A program made the position numbers and the translations under genes. This document shows, piece after piece, positions 18,692 to 26,763 of a stretch of 64,000 bases of DNA. Each line of letters starts with the position of its first letter. Position 1 is the first letter of the stretch. This DNA is from Solimonas soli DSM 21787 (GTDB lineage: Bacteria > Pseudomonadota > Gammaproteobacteria > Nevskiales > Nevskiaceae): the NCBI RefSeq assembly GCF_000474945.1, contig NZ_AXDW01000016.1:1-64000 (forward strand). Reading direction: 5' to 3'. A model generated the notes under the pieces. It was not told where the DNA came from. It searched no databases and saw only the letters and a list, made by a program, of their open reading frames with translations.

Positions 18692-18857
18692 GACACGGGC
18701 TCCTGAAGTCCTCCTGGGACGGCTGCCAATTTAAGCCGCGGCCCTGAACCGGTTCTGAACTGTACGAGGCGCTGCCCGGTACGCACGCCGGCCGTGTCAG
18801 GCGGGATTCAGCTTTTGCGTGTTGACTCCACTGGTCGCCGGATCGGCAGAGTTTGGC

Positions 18858-18883
18858 GGGGCTCGTCAATGAGGAGCCCCTTT
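18858..18883 (+). promoter_or_regulatory. Hairpin with short T run in the leader of the OmpW-like gene
   Basis: GGGGCTC (18858-18864) pairs with GAGCCCC (18874-18880) and is followed by TTT. It lies 73 bases before the porin start, downstream of a TTGACT hexamer at 18822-18827. It could be a leader attenuator or merely a weak hairpin. Nothing else was recognised in the 265-base gap at 18692-18956. Confidence 0.3.
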
Positions 18884-18956
18884 CGCGTAGAGTTCGGCGC
18901 TCCATTCCCCCCGCCATCGCCTCGACGCGAAGGCGCGCAACCGTGGAGTTACGCCA

Positions 18957-19757
18957 ATGAGGAGCCTGCTGCTTCCGCTCGCCCTGTGTTCGATCGCCTT
19001 GCCCGCCGCGGCACAGACGGCCGGTTCCGTCGTCCTGCAAGCCGGCTGGCTGCATGTGCAGACGCTCGACAGCAGCACGCCGCTGCATACGAACGCTTTG
19101 CTGGTCCTCGGTCGGGAGTCGAGCTTCGATTCGCCCGGCACGTCGGCGTCGATCGGCAATGCGGACACCCTGGTGCTGGCGAGTTCCTACTTCGTGACCG
19201 ACCATCTGGCCATCAAGTTCGAGGGCGGCATTCCGCCGACCTTCGATCTGTACGGCAAAGGTGTGGTGCGTTCGCCGCTCCTCGGCCAGCTGATCAACGT
19301 CGATCTCGGCGCGCACAATCCGATCGCCTCGTCGCGGCAATGGAGCCCGGCGCTGCTGTTCCAGTATTACTTCCGGCATCCCGAGGCGACCTGGCGGCCG
19401 TACCTCGGTCTCGGCGTGACCTATACCTGGTTCACCAACGTCGAGCTGAGCAAGGGCTTCTATGACGATCTCAACAACGAATTCGGCAAGACGCTGGCCG
19501 TGACGAACTTGAAATCGCCGAACGGAACGCACGTGGACGCCAGGTCGTCGCCCGACTGGGCGCCGATCGTCAACGCCGGCCTGTCGTATGCCTTCAACCG
19601 GAACTGGGGGCTGTCGGCCTCGGTTTCCTACGTCGACCTGAAGACGACGTCGACGATCAACATCTTCGCCGCCGACGGCACCCGCCTGTCGCACAGCACC
19701 ACGGACATCGACATCGACCCGCTGGTCACCGCCGTCGTCCTGTCGTACGTCTGGTAG
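18957..19757 (+). CDS. OmpW-family outer-membrane protein
   Basis: A 266-residue outer-membrane beta-barrel protein. The signal peptide covers about residues 1-20 (ALPAAAQ). The mature protein has alternating amphipathic strands, a central YYFRHPEATWRPYLGLGVTY segment as in OmpW, and a terminal strand ending VVLSYVW with a C-terminal aromatic residue for BAM recognition. OmpW proteins form small hydrophobic channels. The loop KSPNGTHVDARSS and an unusual length suggest a divergent member. It ends in a strong terminator. Confidence 0.85.
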   Translation: MRSLLLPLALCSIALPAAAQTAGSVVLQAGWLHVQTLDSSTPLHTNALLVLGRESSFDSPGTSASIGNADTLVLASSYFVTDHLAIKFEGGIPPTFDLYGKGVVRSPLLGQLINVDLGAHNPIASSRQWSPALLFQYYFRHPEATWRPYLGLGVTYTWFTNVELSKGFYDDLNNEFGKTLAVTNLKSPNGTHVDARSSPDWAPIVNAGLSYAFNRNWGLSASVSYVDLKTTSTINIFAADGTRLSHSTTDIDIDPLVTAVVLSYVW

Positions 19758-19770
19758 GCCGGCGACAGCG

Positions 19771-19798
19771 AAAGGCCGGCGCGCGCGGCCGGCCTTTT
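19771..19798 (+). terminator. Intrinsic terminator after the OmpW-like gene
   Basis: AAAGGCCGGC (19771-19780) pairs with GCCGGCCTTT (19788-19797) around GCGCGCG and ends in TTTT. It lies directly before the stop codon of the convergent reductase gene and may serve both. Confidence 0.85.
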
Positions 19799-19799
19799 C

Positions 19800-20357
19800 T
19801 CAGCGGCGGTGCCAGGCCACCCAGTCGCGCAGCGCGAGCAGGAACTTGCCGAGGAACTCGCGCGTCGGTTCGTGCGTGAGCCGCCCTTCCGTGTCGAAGC
19901 GCTCGTGCGCGCTGCCGATCAGCACTTCCGGCCTATTGAGGAAGCGCAGGTCGAGGTACACGCCGATCTGCCGCAGGTGATACTGCGCGCGGCCGGTGCC
20001 GACCGGGCCCATGCTCGCGCCGATGATGGCGGCCGGCTTGCCGGCGAACGGGCTCTGCGGCAGGCGCGACAGCCAGTCGATGGCGTTCTTCAGCGTGCCG
20101 GGCACCGAATAGTTGTACTCGGGCGTCGCGAACAGCAGCGCGTCGGCGGCCTGGATTCGCGCGGCGAGGCCCTGCACCACATCGGGAAAGCCTTGCGCCT
20201 GGACGTCCGCGTTGTAGAGCGGCACGTCGGCGATGCTGCCGATCTCGATCTTCATGCCGGCCGGCGCCAGCGACTGGCAGGCGCGCAGCGCGGCGCTGTT
20301 GTAGGAGCCCTGACGCAGGCTGCCCGAGAGGGCGAAGACGTTGACGGATTCCTGCAT
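19800..20357 (-). CDS. NADPH-dependent FMN reductase
   Basis: A 185-residue flavodoxin-like quinone/azo/chromate-type reductase. The FMN phosphate loop is ALSGSLRQGSYN at about residues 9-20, and PEYNYSVPGTLKNAIDWLSR is the family signature near the flavin ring. The ATG at 20357 gives the normal family length. It is divergent from slyX. The physiological substrate (quinones, chromate or others) cannot be set from sequence. Confidence 0.9.
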   Translation of the reverse strand: MQESVNVFALSGSLRQGSYNSAALRACQSLAPAGMKIEIGSIADVPLYNADVQAQGFPDVVQGLAARIQAADALLFATPEYNYSVPGTLKNAIDWLSRLPQSPFAGKPAAIIGASMGPVGTGRAQYHLRQIGVYLDLRFLNRPEVLIGSAHERFDTEGRLTHEPTREFLGKFLLALRDWVAWHRR

Positions 20358-20455
20358 GGGCACGCTCCTGGTTCGCGAATGGTGCGGATGGGGGCCGGAC
20401 CGTGGGCCGGCGTCCGTGGTGCGACAATAGCGCATCGCCCGCCGGTGCCGTGACG

Positions 20456-20677
20456 ATGAACGCCGAGATGCTGAACGAAGACCGCCTGATCGACCTGGAA
20501 ACCCGCCTCGCCTACCAGGAGGCGACGCTGCAGGATCTGAATGCCGTCGTCACCGACCAGCAGCTGCGCATCGCCGAACTGGAGACGCTGTGCCGGCAGC
20601 TGATCGACCGCGTGGCGCGACTCGGCCAGGACGTGCACAAGGGCACGGCGGCCGACGAGGTGCCACCGCACTACTGA
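20456..20677 (+). CDS. slyX: SlyX protein
   Basis: A 73-residue coiled-coil protein. The heptad-rich LIDLETRLAYQEATLQDLN and the C-terminal PPHY are diagnostic of SlyX, whose function is unknown. The ATG at 20456 fits the family. The frame is open somewhat further upstream, but that part has no similarity. Confidence 0.93.
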   Translation: MNAEMLNEDRLIDLETRLAYQEATLQDLNAVVTDQQLRIAELETLCRQLIDRVARLGQDVHKGTAADEVPPHY

Positions 20678-20698
20678 AGCGCGCCGCGCCGCGGCCGG

Positions 20699-21241
20699 CT
20701 ACGGCCTGCCGGCAAAGGTCTTGGCGAACCAGCGGTCGAGCATGCTTTTCTCGTAACGCAGCCAATCGTCCGAGCGCGTCAGGCCGCTGTTCATCAGGTA
20801 GCTCATGTCGCTGAGATGCGCGTCGGCATCCTGCAGCGTGCGGCCGTCCTGCTTCAGCGTGTAATGCAGGTCGATGCGCGGCCAGTCACCGTCGCGCATG
20901 ATGCGCACGCGGTTGTCGCGTCCGGGGCGCGGATCGAAACGGCCGGCGAGATCGATGTCGGTGACGGTGATCTGCAGCGTCTGTCCGGCCGGCAGCCATC
21001 GGGCGCCGAGCTGCTGCAGATGCTTCTTCAGCGCGTCCAGTACCTGCGGACTGGTGCGCGAGCCGATGCCGTCGGTGCCGGCGTCGATGAACTTGTCGGG
21101 GTCCTTGAAGGTGACGAGCGTGTTCGGCGCGGCAACCGCCGGCGCGGCCTGCGCCGAGGCCGGCGGCGCCGGGGCGGCCGGTTCGGCGGCGAGCGCGCCG
21201 CCGCCGGCCAGCAGCAAGAGGAGAAGGGGAGCACCACGCAT
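20699..21241 (-). CDS. Exported DUF3016 protein
   Basis: A 180-residue protein with a signal peptide (about 1-18) and an Ala/Pro-rich linker. The DUF3016 domain follows, with VTFKDPDKFIDAG, then LQITVTDIDLAGRFDP and a WLRYEKSMLDRWF end. The family is periplasmic and of unknown function. It is transcribed 27 bases after the acyltransferase-like gene at 21269-22330. Confidence 0.8.
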   Translation of the reverse strand: MRGAPLLLLLLAGGGALAAEPAAPAPPASAQAAPAVAAPNTLVTFKDPDKFIDAGTDGIGSRTSPQVLDALKKHLQQLGARWLPAGQTLQITVTDIDLAGRFDPRPGRDNRVRIMRDGDWPRIDLHYTLKQDGRTLQDADAHLSDMSYLMNSGLTRSDDWLRYEKSMLDRWFAKTFAGRP

Positions 21242-21268
21242 GACGGAACTCCGGCGAACGGGGGAAGC

Positions 21269-22330
21269 TCAGTTTGCGCGGCCGTCGCCGTCGCCGCCAG
21301 AGGGCGCGCGCAGCCCGGCAGCGAGCGCGGCGCGTTCCTCGGCGTAGGCGCGCGCGACCGCGGCGTGCAGGCCCCGATGGACGAACCAGTGCGCCGACCA
21401 GGCCAGTTCGGCGGCGAAGCCGCGCGCCAGCTTGTGCTCGCCCTGCACGCCGGCGTCGAAGCGGCGCAGGCCGCGCGCGCAGCAGCGTTCGATGCCCTGG
21501 TAGTAGCAAAGCTCGAAGTGCAGGGCGTCATAGGCGGCCTCGGCGCCCCAGTGGCGGCCGTAGAGCGTGTCGCCGTCCTCGAAGAAGAAGGCGAGCGCCG
21601 CGAGCCGCCCGTCGTGCCGCGCGAGACAGAACTGCAGGCGTTCGCCGAAGGCCCCGGCCCAGGCGCGCAGGCAGGCGAGCGTGAGATAGGGCTCCTGGCC
21701 GCGCCGCGCGTAGGTGCTCGCGTAAAGCGCGTAGACCCGCGGCCAGTCGTGCCCGGCGAGACTCGCGCCGCTGCGCCATTCGATCGTGAAGTCCGCCAGC
21801 TTGCGCCGCTCGGCGCGGATGTTCTTGCGCTTCTTGCTGTTCAGCGTGGCGAGAAAGCCGTCGAAGTCGCAGGCGCCCTGCGCATGCCAGACATAGCGCG
21901 GCTGGGCGCGCAGGATCCAGCCGTCGCTTTCGAGCAGCGCGCGCTCGTCGTCGGCGATGAACAGGATGTGCGCGCCGGAGCGGCCCTCGGCGGCCTGCGC
22001 GCGCAGGCGGCGCGCCAGCGCGAGGCGGCGCTCGTCGTCGGCGGCGAGCAGGCGCGCGCCCGGCACCGGCGTGAACGGCACGCAGGACACCAGCTTCGGG
22101 TAATAGGGCAGGCCCATCTGCTGCCACAGGCGTGCGAGCTCGAAGTCGAACACGAACTCGCCCCAGGAATGCGTCTTCTCGTAGCAGACCAGGCGCCCGT
22201 CGGCATCGTCGAGATGGCGCGGCGTCCAGCCGTTCTCCGGGCTCGCGCAGCCGCTGCGCTCGAGCGCGTCGAGGTAGGCCGGGTCGGTGAACAGCGTGGC
22301 GGATGCGGGAGTACGCACGGTGGCGGCCAT
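21269..22330 (-). CDS. GNAT/FemAB-like acyltransferase (DUF482 family)
   Basis: A 353-residue cytoplasmic protein of the DUF482 (peptidogalycan biosynthesis/recognition) family, a GNAT-fold relative of FemAB. Visible signatures are YPKLVSCVPFTPVPGARLL, NSKKRKNIRAERR, and near the C-terminus HFELCYYQGIERC followed by GVQGEHKLARGF. The substrate is unknown. The ATG at 22330 is used; an upstream ATG at 22354 is the alternative. It is divergent from msrA. Confidence 0.82.
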   Translation of the reverse strand: MAATVRTPASATLFTDPAYLDALERSGCASPENGWTPRHLDDADGRLVCYEKTHSWGEFVFDFELARLWQQMGLPYYPKLVSCVPFTPVPGARLLAADDERRLALARRLRAQAAEGRSGAHILFIADDERALLESDGWILRAQPRYVWHAQGACDFDGFLATLNSKKRKNIRAERRKLADFTIEWRSGASLAGHDWPRVYALYASTYARRGQEPYLTLACLRAWAGAFGERLQFCLARHDGRLAALAFFFEDGDTLYGRHWGAEAAYDALHFELCYYQGIERCCARGLRRFDAGVQGEHKLARGFAAELAWSAHWFVHRGLHAAVARAYAEERAALAAGLRAPSGGDGDGRAN

Positions 22331-22408
22331 TGTCGCGCAAAATGACGGCTGCATATCGTCAGCGGCCCGCGCCGTGCGGCGCGTCGCGCAACTTTCCGGA
22401 GCAGGAAC

Positions 22409-23029
22409 ATGGTCGGCAGCTTGTTTGGCGGTAGCCTCAAGGTCAGCCCGAAGGACGTCCCGGCGGCGGCCTACGATCCGCCGGAAGGCGCGGGCACGCG
22501 GCTCGCGGTGCTCGCCGGCGGCTGCTTCTGGTGCGTCGAGGCGGTCTATCGCGAACTCGACGGCGTGCTGTCGGTGACGTCCGGCTACGCCGGCGGCACG
22601 GCGGAGACCGCCGATTACAAGACCGTCTGCAGCGGCCAGACCGGGCACGCCGAGGTGATCCAGATCGCCTACGATCCGGCCCGGACCAGTTTCGGCAAGC
22701 TGCTGAAGATCTTCTTCGCCGTGGCCCACGATCCGACCCAGCTGAATCGCCAGGGCAACGACGTCGGCACGCAGTACCGCTCCGCCATCTTCTACGCGGA
22801 CGATCAGCAGAAGGACGTCGCCGAGCGCTACATCGCGCAGCTCGACGCGGCGGGCGTGTACCGGGCGCGGATCGTCACCCGGCTCGAACCGCTGCAGGAC
22901 TTCTTCGTCGCCGAGGGCTATCACCAGAACTATGCCGCGCTGCATCCGGACCAGCCGTACATCGCCGCCGTGGCGCTGCCGAAGGTCGACAAGCTGCGCG
23001 CCTATTTCGGCGAGGACCTCAAGGCCTGA
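22409..23029 (+). CDS. msrA: Peptide methionine-S-sulfoxide reductase MsrA
   Basis: Repairs oxidised methionine by reducing the S-sulfoxide. The 206-residue protein has the catalytic GGCFWCVEAVY motif near residues 37-47, the SGYAGG strand and the GQTGHAEVIQI and GTQYRS signatures. No MsrB domain is fused, and none is adjacent. Confidence 0.95.
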   Translation: MVGSLFGGSLKVSPKDVPAAAYDPPEGAGTRLAVLAGGCFWCVEAVYRELDGVLSVTSGYAGGTAETADYKTVCSGQTGHAEVIQIAYDPARTSFGKLLKIFFAVAHDPTQLNRQGNDVGTQYRSAIFYADDQQKDVAERYIAQLDAAGVYRARIVTRLEPLQDFFVAEGYHQNYAALHPDQPYIAAVALPKVDKLRAYFGEDLKA

Positions 23030-23096
23030 AGACACCGGCGCGGCGCGATTCGTCGGCTGCGTCACAGTCGCGCGCGCGTTTAAGGTTTCTTTACGG

Positions 23097-23114
23097 ATTT
23101 CTTAATCAAGAAAT
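23097..23114. promoter_or_regulatory. Palindromic operator candidate before the hemerythrin gene
   Basis: ATTTCTT (23097-23103) and AAGAAAT (23108-23114) form a perfect 7-base inverted repeat with spacer AATC. It lies in a short AT-rich patch in otherwise GC-rich DNA, 86 bases before the hemerythrin start. It could bind a dimeric regulator. No known box fits it exactly. Confidence 0.4.
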
Positions 23115-23199
23115 AAGAACGCCGCCGCCGCCGCTTCCCTACAGTGCCGGTCATCCGGAGCGCCGCTCCGAACCCCATTCATCCATCAGGGAAACGACG

Positions 23200-23913
23200 A
23201 TGCACGACAGCAGCAACGACAGCCAGGCGCGGCCGCGCCACGACCTCTACGCGGTCATCCACAAGGGCCTGCGCGCGATGATGAACGAAGTCCTGACCGC
23301 CGCCGGCCGCTGCGACTGGAGCGACGGCGCCGAATGCGCCCGCACGCTCGCCGCGGTGCGCGAGCTCGCCGACTTCTGCGCCGGACACCTGGCGCACGAA
23401 AATCGGTTCGTGCACCCGGCGATGGAGGCGCGCGCGCCGATGACCTCGCTCGCCGCCGCGCACGAGCATGTCGAGCACGAGGCGGCGATCAAGCGCCTGC
23501 GCGGCCAGGCCGCGCTCGTCGAAGTGCTCAACGGCGCGGCGCGCGTCGAAGCCGGCGAGGCGCTGTATCGCGGCCTCGCGGTGTTCGTCGGCGAGAACTT
23601 CGTCCACATGAACGACGAGGAAACGCGCCACAACGCCGTGCTGTGGGCGCTGTACAGCGACGCTGAGCTCGAGGCGCTGCACGGCGCGCTGGTCGCCTCG
23701 CTGACGCCGGACGAGATGCGCATGGCAATGCGCTGGATGCTGCCGAACGCCAGCCACGCCGAGCGCGTCGGCCTGCTCGAAGGCATGCGCGCGAACGCGC
23801 CGGCGCCGGTCTTCGAAGCGACGCTGGCGATGCTGCGCGGGCTGCTCGGTGCCGGCGACTGGAACAAGCTCGCCGCCGCCTTGCGGCTCGACACCCTGGC
23901 GGCCGCCGCCTGA
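23200..23913 (+). CDS. Hemerythrin-like protein
   Basis: A 237-residue helical cytoplasmic protein with a hemerythrin/HHE-type arrangement of His and Glu in its first 150 residues: an early His in AVIHKGLRAMM, then HLAHENRFVHPAME, AAHEHVEHEAAIKRL and HMNDEETRHNAVLW. Such proteins bind a di-iron centre and respond to oxygen, nitric oxide or iron. The remaining 90 residues are helical, and MRMAMRWMLPNASHAERVG looks like the PMRRWM-type tail of hemerythrin-domain proteins linked to nitrosative stress. An AT-rich palindrome lies upstream. Confidence 0.85.
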   Translation: MHDSSNDSQARPRHDLYAVIHKGLRAMMNEVLTAAGRCDWSDGAECARTLAAVRELADFCAGHLAHENRFVHPAMEARAPMTSLAAAHEHVEHEAAIKRLRGQAALVEVLNGAARVEAGEALYRGLAVFVGENFVHMNDEETRHNAVLWALYSDAELEALHGALVASLTPDEMRMAMRWMLPNASHAERVGLLEGMRANAPAPVFEATLAMLRGLLGAGDWNKLAAALRLDTLAAAA

Positions 23914-23943
23914 GCGGTGGGCGCGTGGTCGTCGCGGCCGCCG

Positions 23944-25299
23944 TCAGGCCGCGGCGGACCGCGCGATCTCGGCGAGCCGCACCGGGCGGCTGACGCACAG
24001 GCGGAAACGGCCGCGTCCGGTCTTCTCGATGCGCAGGCTGTCGCTGCGTTCGGCCAGGCGCCGGCTCAGCAGCACGAGGCGCGCTTCGAGATTGTCGGCG
24101 ACGTCCGGCAGGCGCAGCGTCGGGTCGAGGCGCAGTTCGCGATTGCTGAACTCGTCGCGACCCTCGCGCTGGCGCAGGTCGAGCAGGCGCCAGAGAATCG
24201 CGCCGGCCACGCCCTTGATCAGGTAATCCTCGTCGAGGAACACGCTGTCATCCTCGGCGTAGCGGCGCACCAGCAGCGGCGTGCCGCTCTCGTCGCGCGG
24301 CGCCGCGGCGGTCTGCACGGGCCGCGGATCGTCGGTCTCGTCCTGCGCCGCCTGCGCCTGTTCGAGGGCGAGGCCGAGCTGCGCGGCGAGCGCGCTCAGC
24401 GCGTCCTCGTCGTCGTAGCCGAAGCGTCGCTGCTGCGGACTTTCCGCATACAGCACGCCGCGCACTTCGCCGCCGTGCACGATCGGCACCGCGAGCTGGC
24501 TTTCCGCATCGGGCAGGCCCGGCACGGCGATTTCGGCGCGCGGCGGCGCGGCCAGGCCGCTCAGCTCGGTGGCGGCGCGCACGTAGCGGTAGTCGGAGGT
24601 CGCGTAGTTGATGCGGATGGCGATGTTCTGTGCGGCGGCGACGCCGATGATGCCGTCGCCGAGGGCGATTTCCGAGCCGATCCCGGAATCCGCGTAGCCG
24701 CGGCTGGCGACGACGTAGAGGCGGCTCTGCGCCGGTTCGAGCATCAGCAGCAGCGCGTGGTGGATGCCGAAATGGCGGTCGAGCGCATCGAGCGCGGCGT
24801 CGAGCAGGGCTTCGAAGCCGCCGCCGCAGGCGGCGATCGCGCAGGAGGCGGCGCGCAGCGCGGCGAGCGGCTTGCGCTGCGGCGGCTTGGGCAGCGGCGT
24901 GATGCCGGCGACCGGCTCGATCGCGCGCACGCGGTAGACATCGGCGCCGCGCAGGCGGAACACCGCGGTCATGCCGGTGAACGACGCAATGCCGGCGAGG
25001 CGCGCCTTCATGCGCTCGAACAGCGGGCCTTCGGATTCGGTGCGCAGGTAGTCGAGCGTCAGGCGATAGCTGGCGCCGGTCGTCGATTCCGTCGCGTACA
25101 GCAGCGCTTCGCGGCGGGCGAGCACGTTGTCGCGCGTCTTGTTGAAGAACTGGAAGCTCAGCGCGAGATGTTCGGCGTCGACGTATTCGGCGTGCGACAC
25201 GTAGGTGACGTTCGGCGTGCCGTCCGCCGCGACGGTGGCGATCGCGCAGGGGATCGTGCTGTCGAGGCAGTCGCGCACGGCGTCGAGATCGAGCGTCAT
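23944..25299 (-). CDS. FMN split-barrel and GAF-domain protein with C-terminal effector-like domain
   Basis: A 451-residue cytoplasmic protein with three parts. Residues 1-130 resemble a pyridoxamine-phosphate-oxidase-like FMN barrel (CAIATVAADGTPNVTYVS). Residues about 155-320 are a GAF domain (GDGIIGVAAAQNIAIRIN, then QLAVPIVHGGEVRGVLYAES). The last 110 residues include a Lys/Arg-rich strand-helix segment (FSNRELRLDPTL, LVLLSRRLAERSD) that may be a winged helix. The start overlaps the preceding FMN-barrel gene by ATGA, so the two proteins probably work together in redox sensing. No exact family is known to me. Confidence 0.7.
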   Translation of the reverse strand: MTLDLDAVRDCLDSTIPCAIATVAADGTPNVTYVSHAEYVDAEHLALSFQFFNKTRDNVLARREALLYATESTTGASYRLTLDYLRTESEGPLFERMKARLAGIASFTGMTAVFRLRGADVYRVRAIEPVAGITPLPKPPQRKPLAALRAASCAIAACGGGFEALLDAALDALDRHFGIHHALLLMLEPAQSRLYVVASRGYADSGIGSEIALGDGIIGVAAAQNIAIRINYATSDYRYVRAATELSGLAAPPRAEIAVPGLPDAESQLAVPIVHGGEVRGVLYAESPQQRRFGYDDEDALSALAAQLGLALEQAQAAQDETDDPRPVQTAAAPRDESGTPLLVRRYAEDDSVFLDEDYLIKGVAGAILWRLLDLRQREGRDEFSNRELRLDPTLRLPDVADNLEARLVLLSRRLAERSDSLRIEKTGRGRFRLCVSRPVRLAEIARSAAA

Positions 25300-25787
25300 G
25301 GCCGCTCACCGATGCGCTGGCCGGCCTGTGGCCCGGGCGTCTGCTCGAACACGGCGGCCGGCGCGAAGGCGAGCGCCGCCAGCGCATCCGGCGCGGCGCG
25401 GAACATGGCGTCGATCAGCGGCGCGCCGAAGCCGAGCGCCGCGATCATCTCGGTGAAGGCATCGACCTGCGCCCGCACCCGCGCCCCGGCATCGGCCGGC
25501 AGGGCGACGCGCGTCGCGCGGCCCTTGAGCTGCAGGGTCTGGTGCGTGGGCGGCGAGGTGAAGACCACCGCCAGCTCGCCGCGCGGCTCGACGTCGCGCA
25601 GCACCGGCGCCGCCTGGTCGCGATGCAGCAGCAGCAGGATGCCGCGGCGGTCATCCGTCACGCGCGCGCCGATGGCGCGCGCCAGCGACGGCCGTCGCGC
25701 CGCATCGCGGCTGGCGACGAAGATCGAACGCGGTCCCTGAATGAATTCGGCCTGCGCGGCCGACAGCGTCGCGGCGTGTTCCCCCAT
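25296..25787 (-). CDS. Pyridoxamine 5'-phosphate oxidase-like FMN-binding protein
   Basis: A 163-residue split-barrel protein. FIQGPRSIFVASRDAARRPSLARAIG is the typical first strands, followed by VVFTSPPTHQTLQLKG. It overlaps the downstream GAF-containing gene by four bases, and both carry the same type of N-terminal barrel. Ligand and role are unknown. Confidence 0.78.
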   Translation of the reverse strand: MGEHAATLSAAQAEFIQGPRSIFVASRDAARRPSLARAIGARVTDDRRGILLLLHRDQAAPVLRDVEPRGELAVVFTSPPTHQTLQLKGRATRVALPADAGARVRAQVDAFTEMIAALGFGAPLIDAMFRAAPDALAALAFAPAAVFEQTPGPQAGQRIGERP

Positions 25788-25814
25788 GCCGGGATGATAG
25801 CGCCGCCTGGGCGC

Positions 25815-26351
25815 TCAGCGCTGCTCCAGCAGCTTCCTGAGCGTTTTCTCGAAGTCCTTGCCGAGCAGCTCGGTCGGCTTGGCGTTGTTCCACTCGATCA
25901 TGGCGCTGAGCCAGGTGTTGGACTCGGCCTTGAAGTCGGCGGTTCTCTCGACATAGGCGTGCGACAGATGGCTGAGCGTCAGGCGCAGCTCGATGCGGTC
26001 GGGTCTGCCGGTCCAGCCGGTGTTGTAGTCCTCGAACGCGAGAATCTGCGGTTCGAGCATCAGTTCGGCCTGCTGATTCTCGCAGGCGGCGCGCACGTCG
26101 CTGTCCATCGTGACCTCGACCGTGTTGCGGCCGAGCGTCTTCAGCGTCGCGATCACCTTGTCGGCGACCTCGCGCCCGCTGTTGACGTAGAGGATGCCGT
26201 TGGACGTGGCGTCGGGCTGCACGATGACGCAGACCGGCGCGGCGGCGTCGGCCGCGGCGATGGTGCCCTTCGAGGCCGCGGTCTGCGAGATGGGAACCGC
26301 GATGCAAGCGGTAAGCGCGACCGCGCTGATGAGGACCAGAGCGTTCTTCAT
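25815..26351 (-). CDS. DUF4823-like lipoprotein
   Basis: A 178-residue lipoprotein. The lipobox is LTAC at about residues 13-16. The mature protein contains YVNSGREVADKVIATLKTLG and an EPQILAFEDYNTGWTGRPDRIELRLTL-type region (strand pair shown at residues around 95-120), a pattern of the DUF4823 family. It is on the same strand as the FMN-barrel pair, 27 bases upstream of it. Function unknown. Confidence 0.7.
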   Translation of the reverse strand: MKNALVLISAVALTACIAVPISQTAASKGTIAAADAAAPVCVIVQPDATSNGILYVNSGREVADKVIATLKTLGRNTVEVTMDSDVRAACENQQAELMLEPQILAFEDYNTGWTGRPDRIELRLTLSHLSHAYVERTADFKAESNTWLSAMIEWNNAKPTELLGKDFEKTLRKLLEQR

Positions 26352-26453
26352 GCGATGGATGGCTGGAGTCGGAGCCCCTTGCACGCTACACCGCCCGCCC
26401 GGCAATGTCGATGCGGCACCGCCCTGCGCCGCCGCCCGCCGCCCGCGCGGCGC

Positions 26454-26756
26454 TCAGGCGGAGCGACGCCCGAAGAGCACGCGCAGGCGCAGCTCGAGGC
26501 GATCGAGGAAGGCGGCGAAGCCGCGCGATTCGCCGGCGATCAGCGCGGCGCCGGCCGCCGCGATCAGCGTGCCGGGACCGGGCGCCGGCATCAGCACGAT
26601 GCCGAGCGCGACCGTCAGCACGCCGCCCGCCAGGCGCAGCGCGCCGGCCCAGGCGTGCCGCCGCCCTTCGCGGCGCCGCGCGTGGTAGCGCGAGAAGCGC
26701 TCTCCCGCCGGCGCGGAGCGCAGGAAGCGCCAGCTGTCCCTGAGCGCGCCGAGCAC
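26454..26756 (-). CDS. PGPGW-like small membrane protein
   Basis: A 100-residue protein with two adjacent hydrophobic segments (about residues 40-75) joined by LMPAPGPGTLI, which resembles the PGPGW motif of small proteobacterial membrane proteins. Both ends are Arg-rich and probably cytoplasmic. It starts seven bases after the alcohol dehydrogenase stop and is probably cotranscribed with it. Function unknown. Confidence 0.65.
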   Translation of the reverse strand: MLGALRDSWRFLRSAPAGERFSRYHARRREGRRHAWAGALRLAGGVLTVALGIVLMPAPGPGTLIAAAGAALIAGESRGFAAFLDRLELRLRVLFGRRSA

Positions 26757-26763
26757 GCGCGCC

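Noticed and set aside
23080..23120. FNR or NsrR box before the hemerythrin gene
   Set aside because: The palindrome ATTTCTT-AATC-AAGAAAT does not fit TTGAT-N4-ATCAA or the NsrR consensus closely enough.
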